From Sphingomonas phyllosphaerae FA2 (GTDB lineage: Bacteria; Pseudomonadota; Alphaproteobacteria; Sphingomonadales; Sphingomonadaceae), in NCBI RefSeq assembly GCF_000427645.1, contig NZ_KE386571.1, positions 2,289,454-2,353,453 of the forward strand: 64,000 nt of DNA, written 5' to 3'. The translations under genes were made by a program, and so were the position numbers. Below are positions 50,401-58,446 of this stretch, piece by piece; position 1 is the stretch's first letter, and the number at the start of each line of letters is the position of its first letter. Under the pieces are notes generated by a model. The model searched no databases. It saw nothing but the letters and a program-made list of their open reading frames with translations, and was not told where the DNA came from.

Positions 50401-51159
50401 ATGACGGGCATGTGGACGGCGGGTTTCTGGGGACTGGTGGGCGGGTCGGCGCTGGTGCTCGGCGCGGCGATCGCCTGGTTCGTCAGTCTGCCGCAACGAC
50501 TGATCGCCGCGATCATGGCGATCGGTGCGGGTGTGCTGATCTCCGCAGTGGCGTTCGACCTGATGGACGAAGCATTCCAGCGCGGCGGATTCGATTCAAC
50601 CGCGATCGGCTTTCTCGGCGGAGCGGCGACCTACACCGCCGCCAACGTCTTCATTTCCCGTCGGGGTGCCCGTCATCGAAAACGCTCGGGATCGAACCCG
50701 CACGAACGCCAGCCCAACGCGGACAGCGGCTCGGGCGCGGCGATCGCCATCGGCGCCCTGCTCGACGGCATTCCCGAATCGGTGGTGATCGGAGTCAGCC
50801 TGCTAGGCGGCGCCGGCGTCAGCGCGGTCACCGTCGCGGCCGTGTTCCTCTCCAATGTCCCCGAAGGGTTGTCGAGCGCTGCCGGCATGAAGGCCGCCGG
50901 CCGCTCGCCCGCCTATGTCTTCGGCGTGTGGGGCGGGATCGCACTGGCGTCGGCGATCGCCGCGATGATCGGCAACGTCGCGCTGGCCGGAAGCAGCCCC
51001 GACCTGATCGCCGGCGTCACCGCGGTGGCGGCGGGCGCCATTCTGGCGATGCTGGTCGACACGATGATCCCCGAGGCGACCGAAGCGACACACGACTATG
51101 CCGGATTGATCGCGGTCGTCGGCTTCCTGCTCGCTTTCGTCCTCACCAAAAGCGATTGA
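50401..51159 (+). CDS. ZIP-family metal transporter
   Basis: 252 residues with about eight membrane segments. A His/Arg/Ser-rich cytoplasmic loop lies at about 90-110 (RRGARHRKR). The family hallmark helices are ALLDGIPESVVIGVSLLGG (helix IV with the metal-site Asp, Pro and Glu) and VFLSNVPEGLSSAAGMKAAG (helix V with Asn, Glu). It moves zinc or similar divalent metals into the cytoplasm. Sulfatases and FGE need Ca or Cu, but no link is shown. Confidence 0.88.
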   Translation: MTGMWTAGFWGLVGGSALVLGAAIAWFVSLPQRLIAAIMAIGAGVLISAVAFDLMDEAFQRGGFDSTAIGFLGGAATYTAANVFISRRGARHRKRSGSNPHERQPNADSGSGAAIAIGALLDGIPESVVIGVSLLGGAGVSAVTVAAVFLSNVPEGLSSAAGMKAAGRSPAYVFGVWGGIALASAIAAMIGNVALAGSSPDLIAGVTAVAAGAILAMLVDTMIPEATEATHDYAGLIAVVGFLLAFVLTKSD

Positions 51160-51169
51160 TCCCCAAGTC

Positions 51170-52525
51170 TCAGCGCAACGTCAGCTCGATCACCTGATCC
51201 CAGCTATCACGGAGCGGCGGCAGCCCGGAAAGCTCGACGCCGTTGCCGCGCTGCGCCACCTTCACCCGGGCGCCACCGTCCAGCAACCGCGCACTGGCCA
51301 CCGGTGCCTTCAACGGCAGCGCTATTCGGCCGTCATGCGCGCGCAGCAGATGGACATATACGGTCTTGCCCTTCTGCGTGGTGACGCCCCAGTCACCCGG
51401 CGAAACCGGCCCGCCCCGCGTGCCGTAGATGCTGGTGCCGTTCACCTTCAGCCAGTCGCCGATCGTGTGGAACGTCGCGAGGTTCTCCGGCTGGATCTCG
51501 CCATTCGGCATCGGTCCGGTATTGAGCAGGAAATTGGCGTTGCGCCCCGCCGCCCCGACCAGCGTCTGCACCAACGTCTTCGGCGACTTGTACTGCTCGT
51601 CGGTTAGGTTGAAGCCCCAACTGCCGTTCATCGTCTCGGCGGTTTCCAGCGGCAGCGCGCCGACCGTCGCGGTGCCGCTGAACCCGGTCTTGTTCTCGCC
51701 CGGCAGGTCGCGCTCGAACGTCTGATAATCCTCGCCCGCGAACGGAGCGTGATGGTGGTTGTTGACGATCAGCGCGCCGGGCTGAAGCTGATGGATCAGC
51801 TTGTACGTCCGCTCCAGCCGCCAGCGATCGCGCAGCGGCGTCTTCTCCTGATCCCACCAGCCGTCGAACCAGATTCCGCCGATCGGGCCATATTGCGTCA
51901 GCAACTCGCGCAGCTGCGCGTCCTGATAATCGAGATATTTGTCCCAGTCGCCCGCCTCCGGCCGACCCGCCGATTGGCCAGTCTGCCCACGTGGAAAATA
52001 GTCGGGGTTGTGCCAGTCGAGCTGCGAATAATAGAAGAACAGCTTCACGCCCTGCCGCCGGCACGCCGCGGCGAGTTCGCCGATCGGATCGCGCTTGAAC
52101 GGTGTCGCCTTCACGACATTGTACGGCGACACCTTGCTATCGAACATTGCAAAGCCGTCGTGATGCTTGCTGGTGATGACGATGTAGCGCGCCCCCGCAT
52201 CCTTGAACGAACGCACCCAGGCATCGGCGTCGAACTTTTGCGGATAGAAGAACTTGGCGAGCCTCTCGTACTTGGCGGCCGGAATCTTGTTGTTCTGCAT
52301 GATCCACTCGGCACCGCTCGACGATCCGGTGCCGCCCAGTTCGCTGTACAGGCCCCAATGGAGGAAGATGCCGAACTTGGCGTCCTGAAACCATTGTCGC
52401 GCGGCGAGATTCTCGGCCGCGGGCGTATAGGTTTCGGCCGACTGGGCGGCTGCGGGTGGCGCGGCGAGCGTCGCCGCAATCGCCACGGTAAGTCCCTGCC
52501 ACAACCGCCGGCGTGCGCTGCCCAT
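51170..52525 (-). CDS. GH29 alpha-L-fucosidase
   Basis: 451 residues with a Sec signal peptide (GLTVAIAATLAAPPAAAQ). GH29 features include WFQDAKFGIFLHWGLYSELG near residue 45, RYIVITSKHHDGFAMFDSKV, YYSQLDWHNPDYFP and GPIGGIWFDGWWDQ, where the Asp of W-F-D is the expected nucleophile. The late NGSWGFN-type segment and LLNTGPMPNGEIQP are also family hallmarks. It removes terminal alpha-L-fucose in the periplasm. It lies 64 bases downstream of the GH43-type gene on the same strand. Confidence 0.93.
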   Translation of the reverse strand: MGSARRRLWQGLTVAIAATLAAPPAAAQSAETYTPAAENLAARQWFQDAKFGIFLHWGLYSELGGTGSSSGAEWIMQNNKIPAAKYERLAKFFYPQKFDADAWVRSFKDAGARYIVITSKHHDGFAMFDSKVSPYNVVKATPFKRDPIGELAAACRRQGVKLFFYYSQLDWHNPDYFPRGQTGQSAGRPEAGDWDKYLDYQDAQLRELLTQYGPIGGIWFDGWWDQEKTPLRDRWRLERTYKLIHQLQPGALIVNNHHHAPFAGEDYQTFERDLPGENKTGFSGTATVGALPLETAETMNGSWGFNLTDEQYKSPKTLVQTLVGAAGRNANFLLNTGPMPNGEIQPENLATFHTIGDWLKVNGTSIYGTRGGPVSPGDWGVTTQKGKTVYVHLLRAHDGRIALPLKAPVASARLLDGGARVKVAQRGNGVELSGLPPLRDSWDQVIELTLR

Positions 52526-52589
52526 CGTCCTCTCCCGATATGTTCTTGAACTAGGATGACGCCGAAGCGGCGCGCTGTCACCCTCCCCG

Positions 52590-53711
52590 TCAACGCTCTC
52601 CGAAATACCCCCGCAGCCGCTCGGCTTCCTCGGGCGTGATCGCCATCACCGTGCCATGCTTGGGCGCGGTGAAGTTGGTGGTCTTCATCGGCGACCCCGG
52701 ATCGTTGAACCGGCCGATATTACGGAACGTCTTGAAATCGGTCGTCTCGGCGAACCCCATATTGTTCGGCTTGGTCCCGAACACGTCGTACATCAGCACA
52801 TAGGTGTTGGTGCCGTAGCGCTTCCACAGGTTCGGCGCCTCCGCCGCCACCTTCTCCGGATCGATCTTCTGCGCGTCGTAGACGTACCCGCCGTCGATCC
52901 GCCGCGACACCGCCTGCCGGATGCTGCCGGGCTGCTCATGCGCGACATAGAACATGTGATAGCGGTCGCCGATTTTGGTGATGTCGGCGTCGATCGTGTT
53001 CACTGCCGGGCGCGGATAATGGAGGATCTGCTTCGGCTCGGTGGTCAACGTCGTGAAGGCCGGGTCGGCAAGCGACTGCACCATGAAGTTCGGGCCATTG
53101 CCGATCCGCGTCGTGAAATAGACCATCATCCGCTTGCGCGCCGGGTTCCAGATGGTCTCCGGCGCCCAGGCATTGCCCGCCTGCGCATAGGCAGGAAACA
53201 GCGCACTGACATTCACCTTCGCCAGCGTCCAATGCAGCAGGTCGTGGCTCTTCATCAGGATCAGGTTGCGGTTGTTGCCCCAGCCGTAATCCTTCTCCGG
53301 CCGCTCCCAATCGGTCGTGCGCAGCCCCTCGCGCTTGGCGAAGATGTGCAGGTCGGTCATCGACATATAGAAGTCGCCGTCCGGCCCACGCATGATGTGC
53401 GGATCGCGAATGCCCTTCTGGTCTGCGACCGCACGCCCCGACAGCACCGGCGCGCCGTCATTGACGTCGGTGAAGGTATAGCCATCCGCTGAGGTCGCGA
53501 AATGCAGCGAGTGCGTCTCGTCCTTGAAATAGGCGAGAAGATACGCCGACCGCCCCGCCGCGCGAACCTTGGGCGCCGGGAAGTCGTCGAGGGACCGCAC
53601 GACGTCCAGCCGACGGGTGGCGTGGGCGGTTTCCTCCGCCTGCGGGCGCGCGGCCAAGGCCGTTGTGCCGAGCATCAGCGCCAGGCTCGTCACTGCGATC
53701 AACGCCTTCAT
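52590..53711 (-). CDS. GH43-like exported glycoside hydrolase
   Basis: 373 residues from the ATG at 53711 (GGAGACGAT before it) with a Sec signal peptide (IAVTSLALMLGTTALAA). Propeller features are I-R-D-P-H-I-M-R-G-P-D-G-D-F-Y, WAPETIWNPARKRMMVYFTT (Glu), VNTIDADITKIGDRYHMFYV (Asp) and GTNTYVLMYDVFGTKPNNMG. This is a divergent GH43-type or GH117/GH130-type five-bladed enzyme; the family number is not certain. It shares strand and gap with the GH29 gene and is probably cotranscribed. Confidence 0.75.
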   Translation of the reverse strand: MKALIAVTSLALMLGTTALAARPQAEETAHATRRLDVVRSLDDFPAPKVRAAGRSAYLLAYFKDETHSLHFATSADGYTFTDVNDGAPVLSGRAVADQKGIRDPHIMRGPDGDFYMSMTDLHIFAKREGLRTTDWERPEKDYGWGNNRNLILMKSHDLLHWTLAKVNVSALFPAYAQAGNAWAPETIWNPARKRMMVYFTTRIGNGPNFMVQSLADPAFTTLTTEPKQILHYPRPAVNTIDADITKIGDRYHMFYVAHEQPGSIRQAVSRRIDGGYVYDAQKIDPEKVAAEAPNLWKRYGTNTYVLMYDVFGTKPNNMGFAETTDFKTFRNIGRFNDPGSPMKTTNFTAPKHGTVMAITPEEAERLRGYFGER

Positions 53712-53967
53712 ATCGTCTCCTGTGCCCCGTTCTGGTATTGCAGACCCGTTCGGATCATAGACGTAAATACTCCGACAAGACGGAGCAAGCATTTCAATTT
53801 GTTTCGCATCTTGCCACACGAACGGCGTCCGAAAAGCTGCCCTTCTCTTGACCCAAGATTTGCGGCCTTCCGAAATCCTATCGATCTAGTGTGCATTGTT
53901 GCGGATGGATGGCGCGAGGGTGTTCGGCGATGCGGGGAATGCGGCGGTGACATGGACGAAGGCGGCC
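53712..53967. other. Divergent promoter region between GH43-like and FGE genes
   Basis: About 256 bases. No gene is supported. It contains a small dyad CTCCG-ACAAGA-CGGAG at 53770-53785, and AT-rich DNA near 53790-53810 (CATTTCAATTTGTTTCGC). It is presumably the control region for both directions. Confidence 0.4.
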
Positions 53968-54948
53968 ATGTCACGGTTCGCGCGTCACCGCGCGCGGCGC
54001 GCCCACGCCTCGGTGGATCGCTCAACGATGGTCGAGGTGCCCGGTGGCATGTTCCAGATGGGATCGGATCGCTTCTATCCGGAAGAGGCCCCGGTGCGGC
54101 GCGTTCGGGTCGACACCTTCTGGATCGATCCGCACCCCGTCACCAATCGTCAGTTTGCAGCGTTCGTCATCGCTACTGGCTATCGAACGCTTGCGGAGGT
54201 CGCGCCCGACCCGCGCGACTATCCCGGCATGGCCGCCGGGATGGCGCACCCCGGATCGTCGGTCTTCGCCCCGCCGGCGCGGCTCGACGATCCCCGCGAC
54301 CACCGCCAATGGTGGCATTTCGTTTTCGGGGCCGATTGGCGGCACCCGACCGGTCCCGACAGCTCGATCGACGGGCTGGAGGATCATCCCGTCGTCCATG
54401 TCGCGCATCAGGATGCCGTCGCCTATGCCGACTGGGCGGGCAAGGCGCTGCCGACCGAGGCGGAGTGGGAATATGCCGCCCGCGGCGGGCTGGACGGCGC
54501 CGACTACGCCTGGGGCGACGAACTGTCACCGGAGGGAAGAATCCTCGCCAATTACTGGCACGGTGCATTCCCGCTCGCCAACGAGACGCCCGATGGCTGG
54601 CACCGGACGTCCCCGGTCGGCACCTATCCCGCCAATGGCTACGGTCTTTACGACCTGATCGGCAACGTCTGGGAGTGGACGGACGACTGGTATGCGCTCG
54701 CCGCGGCACCGGCACGCACCTGCTGCGTCCCCGCCAATCCGCGCGGCGGCACCCGCGCCGAGAGCGGCGGTCGCAAGGTGCTGAAAGGCGGCTCGCATCT
54801 CTGCGCCGACAATTACTGCCGCCGCTACCGCCCGGCCGCGCGCCACGCCCAGGCCACCGACACCGGCACCACGCACATCGGCTTTCGCTGCGTCTGGCGC
54901 CCATCGCCGCCTGCCACCGCATCCAAGCAAAGGGGGAAAAGAAGATGA
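53968..54948 (+). CDS. Formylglycine-generating enzyme (sulfatase-modifying factor)
   Basis: 326 residues. The FGE fold is clear from VEVPGGMFQMGSDRFYPEE, then VRVDTFWIDPHPVTNRQFAA, HPVVHVAHQDAVAYADWAGK, ALPTEAEWEYAARGG and GNVWEWTDDWY. The active cysteines are Cys279 and Cys284 in HLCADNYCRRYRP, as in catalytically active FGEs. It oxidises the sulfatase cysteine to formylglycine. There is no clear export signal, so it acts in the cytoplasm. The start may also be the ATG at 54028. The stop overlaps the sulfatase ATG, its evident client. Confidence 0.92.
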   Translation: MSRFARHRARRAHASVDRSTMVEVPGGMFQMGSDRFYPEEAPVRRVRVDTFWIDPHPVTNRQFAAFVIATGYRTLAEVAPDPRDYPGMAAGMAHPGSSVFAPPARLDDPRDHRQWWHFVFGADWRHPTGPDSSIDGLEDHPVVHVAHQDAVAYADWAGKALPTEAEWEYAARGGLDGADYAWGDELSPEGRILANYWHGAFPLANETPDGWHRTSPVGTYPANGYGLYDLIGNVWEWTDDWYALAAAPARTCCVPANPRGGTRAESGGRKVLKGGSHLCADNYCRRYRPAARHAQATDTGTTHIGFRCVWRPSPPATASKQRGKRR

Positions 54949-56795
54949 GACGAACGATGACGGCGCTGGCCGCCATCCTGTCGCTGACGACGCAGGTCCA
55001 GGCGCAAGCGCCGCAGCAACAATCATTTGCGGGCAAGGTCGGGCACACGCTGGCGGAATCGACCGAGGCATGGCCGGCACGGGCTCGTGCACCGGCCGGC
55101 GCGCCGAACATCGTCTGGATCCTGCTCGACGACGTCGGCTACGGTGCCGCCAGCGCGTTCGGAGGCGGGATCAGCACGCCGCGGCTGGAAGAGCTGGCGC
55201 AACAGGGACTGCGCTACACCAACTTTCACACCACCGCGATCTGCGCCCCCACGCGTGCCGCGCTGCTGACGGGGCGCAACAGCTCGTCGGTGCACGTGGC
55301 GGGCTTCTCGCACCATGCGCTCGCCGCCGGCTTTCCCGGCTGGGACGGCAATCTCCCCGCGACCGCAGGCACCGCAGCGGAAATCCTGCGCGACGCCGGC
55401 TACAACACGTTCGCGGTCGGCAAATATGGCGTGACCCCCGACGAGGACGCAACCGACGCCGGGCCGTTTGACCGCTGGCCGACCGGCAAGGGCTTCGACC
55501 ATTTCTTCGGCTTCCTCGGCTCGCAAACCGATCAGTACAAGCCCGATCTGGTCGAGGATCAGGCGCACGTCGCCCCCGACGGCCGCCATCTCAGCGAGCA
55601 GATCACCGACAAGGCGATCAGCTTCATCGATCGTCAGCAGAATGCCGCACCTGTCCGCACCGGGCTGGGCACGCCGCCGCTCGCCCCGCCCAAGCCGTTC
55701 TTCCTCTATTACGCACCTGGTGCGACCCATGCGCCCCATCAGGTGCCCGCCGACTGGCGCGACCGTTATCGCGGCCAGTTCGACGCCGGCTGGGATGTGT
55801 ATCGGCAGCAGGTGTTCGCGCGACAGAAGAAGCTGGGCGTGATCCCGGCCAATGCGATACTGCCCGATCGCGATCCGGGAATCAAACCATGGGCCAAGCT
55901 GAGCCCAGACGAGCGCAAATTGTACGCGCGCTTCATGGAAGTCTATGCCGGCTATCTCGGCTATACCGATGCGCAGATCGGCCGCTTGATCGATCACCTG
56001 AAGAAGATCAACCAGTTCGACAACACGTTGTTCGTGGTGATCATCGGCGACAATGGCGCCAGCAAGGAAGGCACGCTGAACGGCGACGTCGACCGCTCGA
56101 TCACCGCTCCGCCGCTCTCCGAAAAGGAGAACCTCGCCTATAACCTCGCGCATATCGAGCAGATCGGTACGCCCGAGGGCGTCGAGGCCAACTATCCGCT
56201 CGGCTGGGCACAGGCCACCAACACGCCGTTCCGCTGCTGGAAACAGGACGCCAATTGCGAGGGGGGCACGCACAATCCGTTGATCGTGTCGTATCCAAAG
56301 GTGATTTCGGCACGCGGCGTTCGCCAGCAATATGGCCATGTGATCGACATCCTGCCGACCACATTGGACATCGCGAAGATCGCCGTACCGGTTACGATCC
56401 GCGGCATCGCGCAGCAGCCGATCGAAGGGACGTCGCTGGCCTATTCGATCGACGACGCGACCGCCGCCTCGCGTCACCGCACCCAATATTATTACATCTT
56501 CGGCGCTCGCGCGATTTATCAGGATGGATGGAAGGCGTCGCTCGCCGCACCCAATCCGCTGATCGCGGGAGCCAGTCTCGGCGCGGAGAATGGCGCGCCG
56601 ACGTGGCGACTCTACAATGTCGACCAGGACCCGACCGAGCGCCTCGACCTGGCCGGGAAGAACCCCGCCAAGCTCGCCGAACTCCAGGCGTTGTTCGACA
56701 AGGAAGCACAGGCGCACAACCTCTATCCGCTCGTCACCTGGCAAGACATCGCCGATCGCCGACGCCAGCAGGTACAGCAAGACGGCGCGCACTGA
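54945..56795 (+). CDS. Type I arylsulfatase-like sulfatase (Cys type)
   Basis: 616 residues. The Sec signal peptide (M-R-R-T-M-T-A-L-A-A-I-L-S) is cut after VQAQ. The catalytic motif is C-A-P-T-R with Cys100 (CxPxR, the FGE target), followed by AALLTGRN; the metal Asp62-Asp63 is in ILLDDVGYG. Later features are VGKYGVT (with the Lys), YAPGATHAPHQ, IGDNGASKEGTLNG and the C-terminal subdomain with YNVDQDPTERLDLAG. It hydrolyses sulfate esters in the periplasm. Size and motifs resemble AtsA-type arylsulfatases. It is coupled to the FGE gene. Confidence 0.93.
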   Translation: MRRTMTALAAILSLTTQVQAQAPQQQSFAGKVGHTLAESTEAWPARARAPAGAPNIVWILLDDVGYGAASAFGGGISTPRLEELAQQGLRYTNFHTTAICAPTRAALLTGRNSSSVHVAGFSHHALAAGFPGWDGNLPATAGTAAEILRDAGYNTFAVGKYGVTPDEDATDAGPFDRWPTGKGFDHFFGFLGSQTDQYKPDLVEDQAHVAPDGRHLSEQITDKAISFIDRQQNAAPVRTGLGTPPLAPPKPFFLYYAPGATHAPHQVPADWRDRYRGQFDAGWDVYRQQVFARQKKLGVIPANAILPDRDPGIKPWAKLSPDERKLYARFMEVYAGYLGYTDAQIGRLIDHLKKINQFDNTLFVVIIGDNGASKEGTLNGDVDRSITAPPLSEKENLAYNLAHIEQIGTPEGVEANYPLGWAQATNTPFRCWKQDANCEGGTHNPLIVSYPKVISARGVRQQYGHVIDILPTTLDIAKIAVPVTIRGIAQQPIEGTSLAYSIDDATAASRHRTQYYYIFGARAIYQDGWKASLAAPNPLIAGASLGAENGAPTWRLYNVDQDPTERLDLAGKNPAKLAELQALFDKEAQAHNLYPLVTWQDIADRRRQQVQQDGAH

Positions 56796-56856
56796 CCATC
56801 ATCGGGGAGCGGCCGCCCGGGCGCTCCCTTTACGTCGAAAGCGGATAACCCATGCG

Positions 56857-57033
56857 ATGACCTCTCAAACACCTTCGGACGCCCAACACCCGGCACTGTC
56901 GCCGCACGGGCCGGTGCTGCGCGCAGTGGAGGAAGCGATCGCGGGCCTGGATTACGGCTCGATCGTCATCACCGTTCATGGTGCGCGCGTCGTTCAACTC
57001 GACGTCACCCGACGTCGTCGCTTCGCGGATTGA
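56857..57033 (+). CDS. YezD/DUF2292-like small protein
   Basis: 58 residues: HGPVLRAVEEAIAGLDYGSI, then VITVHGARVVQLDVTRRRRF. The pattern I-x-x-A-L/I-x-G-L-x-Y-G-S-I-x-I-x-V-x-x-x-x-V-V-Q-L/I is that of DUF2292 (YezD), small proteins often found with sulfate transport and cysteine genes. The ATG at 56857 follows a short 3-codon ATG frame at 56852. It is 61 bases after the sulfatase gene. The exact function is unknown. Confidence 0.75.
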   Translation: MTSQTPSDAQHPALSPHGPVLRAVEEAIAGLDYGSIVITVHGARVVQLDVTRRRRFAD

Positions 57034-57061
57034 GCTTGGGCGGCTGATAAGAAAGCTTTCG

Positions 57062-57089
57062 TTGACGTCAAACCCTATCAGCTTGATAG
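57062..57089. promoter_or_regulatory. Two adjacent palindromes upstream of the dioxygenase gene
   Basis: TTGACGTCAA (57062-57071) is a perfect 10-bp palindrome. CTATCA-GCT-TGATAG (57075-57089) is a second perfect one only 3 bases later. They lie in a 412-base intergenic region (57034-57445) that otherwise has no visible gene. They are candidate operators for the tauD-like gene; the binding protein is unknown. Confidence 0.45.
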
Positions 57090-57445
57090 ATATTGACGAC
57101 GGATTGGCCATCCGCCGCCCGGCTCGCCGGATCGTCAGGCCCGCGGCTTTTGATCGGGATGCAGCTTGCTCCGCGTCACCAACAGCTAAAGCGCACGATG
57201 CCGAGGCGACCACGCCAGGTTTCGTGTCTTCCCCCCGCCGTGAAGGGGAATGTAATGCGCGCAGTCAGCTAGTTACGTCGCCTCGCCACGCCTTAGCGCG
57301 CCGGCGACCTCGGATTTCACAAAAATCAATCGACCGGTTCATGGCGCACGCAGGCGGCGCCTGGGCCACCGGCGAGGCTGTCCATCGCAGCCGGCGTCAT
57401 CGGGTCGAACGCTTCTGCCCTCCACCACGAAGAAGGAGAAATGCC

Positions 57446-58366
57446 ATGACGTCTCTCGTCCACCAGTTCGTGAACGCCGCCGAAGCGGAAAGTCCGCTCG
57501 ACATCCACCCGGTTGCAGGCCGCATCGGCGCAGAGATCCGGGGCGTGAAGCTGGGCGGCGATCTCGACCCGCTCACCGTCGCTGCCATCCAGGCCGCGCT
57601 CGTCCGTCACAAGGTGATCTTCTTTCGCGAACAGCACCTCAGCGATGCCGCGCACGAGGCGTTCGCCGCCCTGCTCGGTGATCCGGTGGCGCATCCGACC
57701 GTGCCGGTCGCGGAAGGATCGCGCTACCTGCTCGAACTCGAATCGAAGGAGGGCTATGCCGCGTCTAGCTGGCACACCGATGTCACCTTCGTGCCCGCCT
57801 ATCCCAAGGCGTCGATCCTGCGCGCGCTGGTGATCCCGGATGCGGGCGGCGACACGCTCTGGGCGAATGGCGAAACAGCCTATGAGGAACTACCGGACTC
57901 GCTGCGGACGCTCGTCGACGGGCTGACCGCGGTCCACAGCAACGATTACGACTATGCCGAGGTGCTGGCCAGCGACTCCAAGACGCTGGCGGAGCATCAT
58001 AAGGTCTTCACCTCGACGATTTACGAAACCGAGCATCCCGTCGTGCGCGTTCATCCCGAAAGCGGTGCGCGCGCGCTCCTGCTCGGCCATTTCTTCAAGC
58101 GTTTCGTCGGGCTGAACACCGCCGACTCACAACGGCTCTTCGCCATCCTGCAGGAGCATATCACCAAGCCCGAGAACGTCGTACGCTGGCGCTGGCAGGC
58201 CGGCGACGTAGCGATCTGGGACAATCGCGCGACCCAGCATCGCGCCGTGGCCGACTTCGGCTTGCAGCGACGCCACTTGCGTCGTGCCACGGTAGCCGGC
58301 GACGTGCCGCGCGGCATCGACGGCCGCACCAGCCGCGCGATCAAGCCCGAACCCGCCGTAGCCTAG
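57446..58366 (+). CDS. TauD/AtsK-type alpha-ketoglutarate dioxygenase
   Basis: 306 residues. The iron site is His110 and Asp112 (S-S-W-H-T-D-V-T-F) and His265 (RATQHRAVAD), with an Arg (276 or 280) for 2-oxoglutarate. The family segments IHPVAGRIGAEIRGVKLGGD, ALVRHKVIFFREQHLSDAAH and PVVRVHPESGARALLLG are as in TauD and alkylsulfatase AtsK. These enzymes release sulfite or sulfate from taurine or alkyl sulfates in the cytoplasm. AGAAGGAGAAATGCC fixes the ATG. Neighbouring sulfatase genes favour a sulfur-scavenging role; the substrate is not readable. Confidence 0.88.
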   Translation: MTSLVHQFVNAAEAESPLDIHPVAGRIGAEIRGVKLGGDLDPLTVAAIQAALVRHKVIFFREQHLSDAAHEAFAALLGDPVAHPTVPVAEGSRYLLELESKEGYAASSWHTDVTFVPAYPKASILRALVIPDAGGDTLWANGETAYEELPDSLRTLVDGLTAVHSNDYDYAEVLASDSKTLAEHHKVFTSTIYETEHPVVRVHPESGARALLLGHFFKRFVGLNTADSQRLFAILQEHITKPENVVRWRWQAGDVAIWDNRATQHRAVADFGLQRRHLRRATVAGDVPRGIDGRTSRAIKPEPAVA

Positions 58367-58446
58367 CCGATCCGACCCGCCCGAGGGTTTCGAGCGGACA
58401 GGTACAAATCCCGCTGCGCGTATCGCCACCCGCAGCGGGATCCGGC

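Noticed and set aside
53896..53967. Longer N-terminus for the FGE gene
   Set aside because: No recognisable sequence or signal peptide; FGE proteins begin shortly before VEVPGGMFQMG.
57141..57192. SAM-II-like riboswitch (CGCGG...CCGCG stem followed by AGCTAAAG)
   Set aside because: The stem and AGCTAAAG are suggestive, but the conserved GATTT of the first loop is absent and the element is 250 bases from the dioxygenase start. Too weak to annotate without a covariance-model search.
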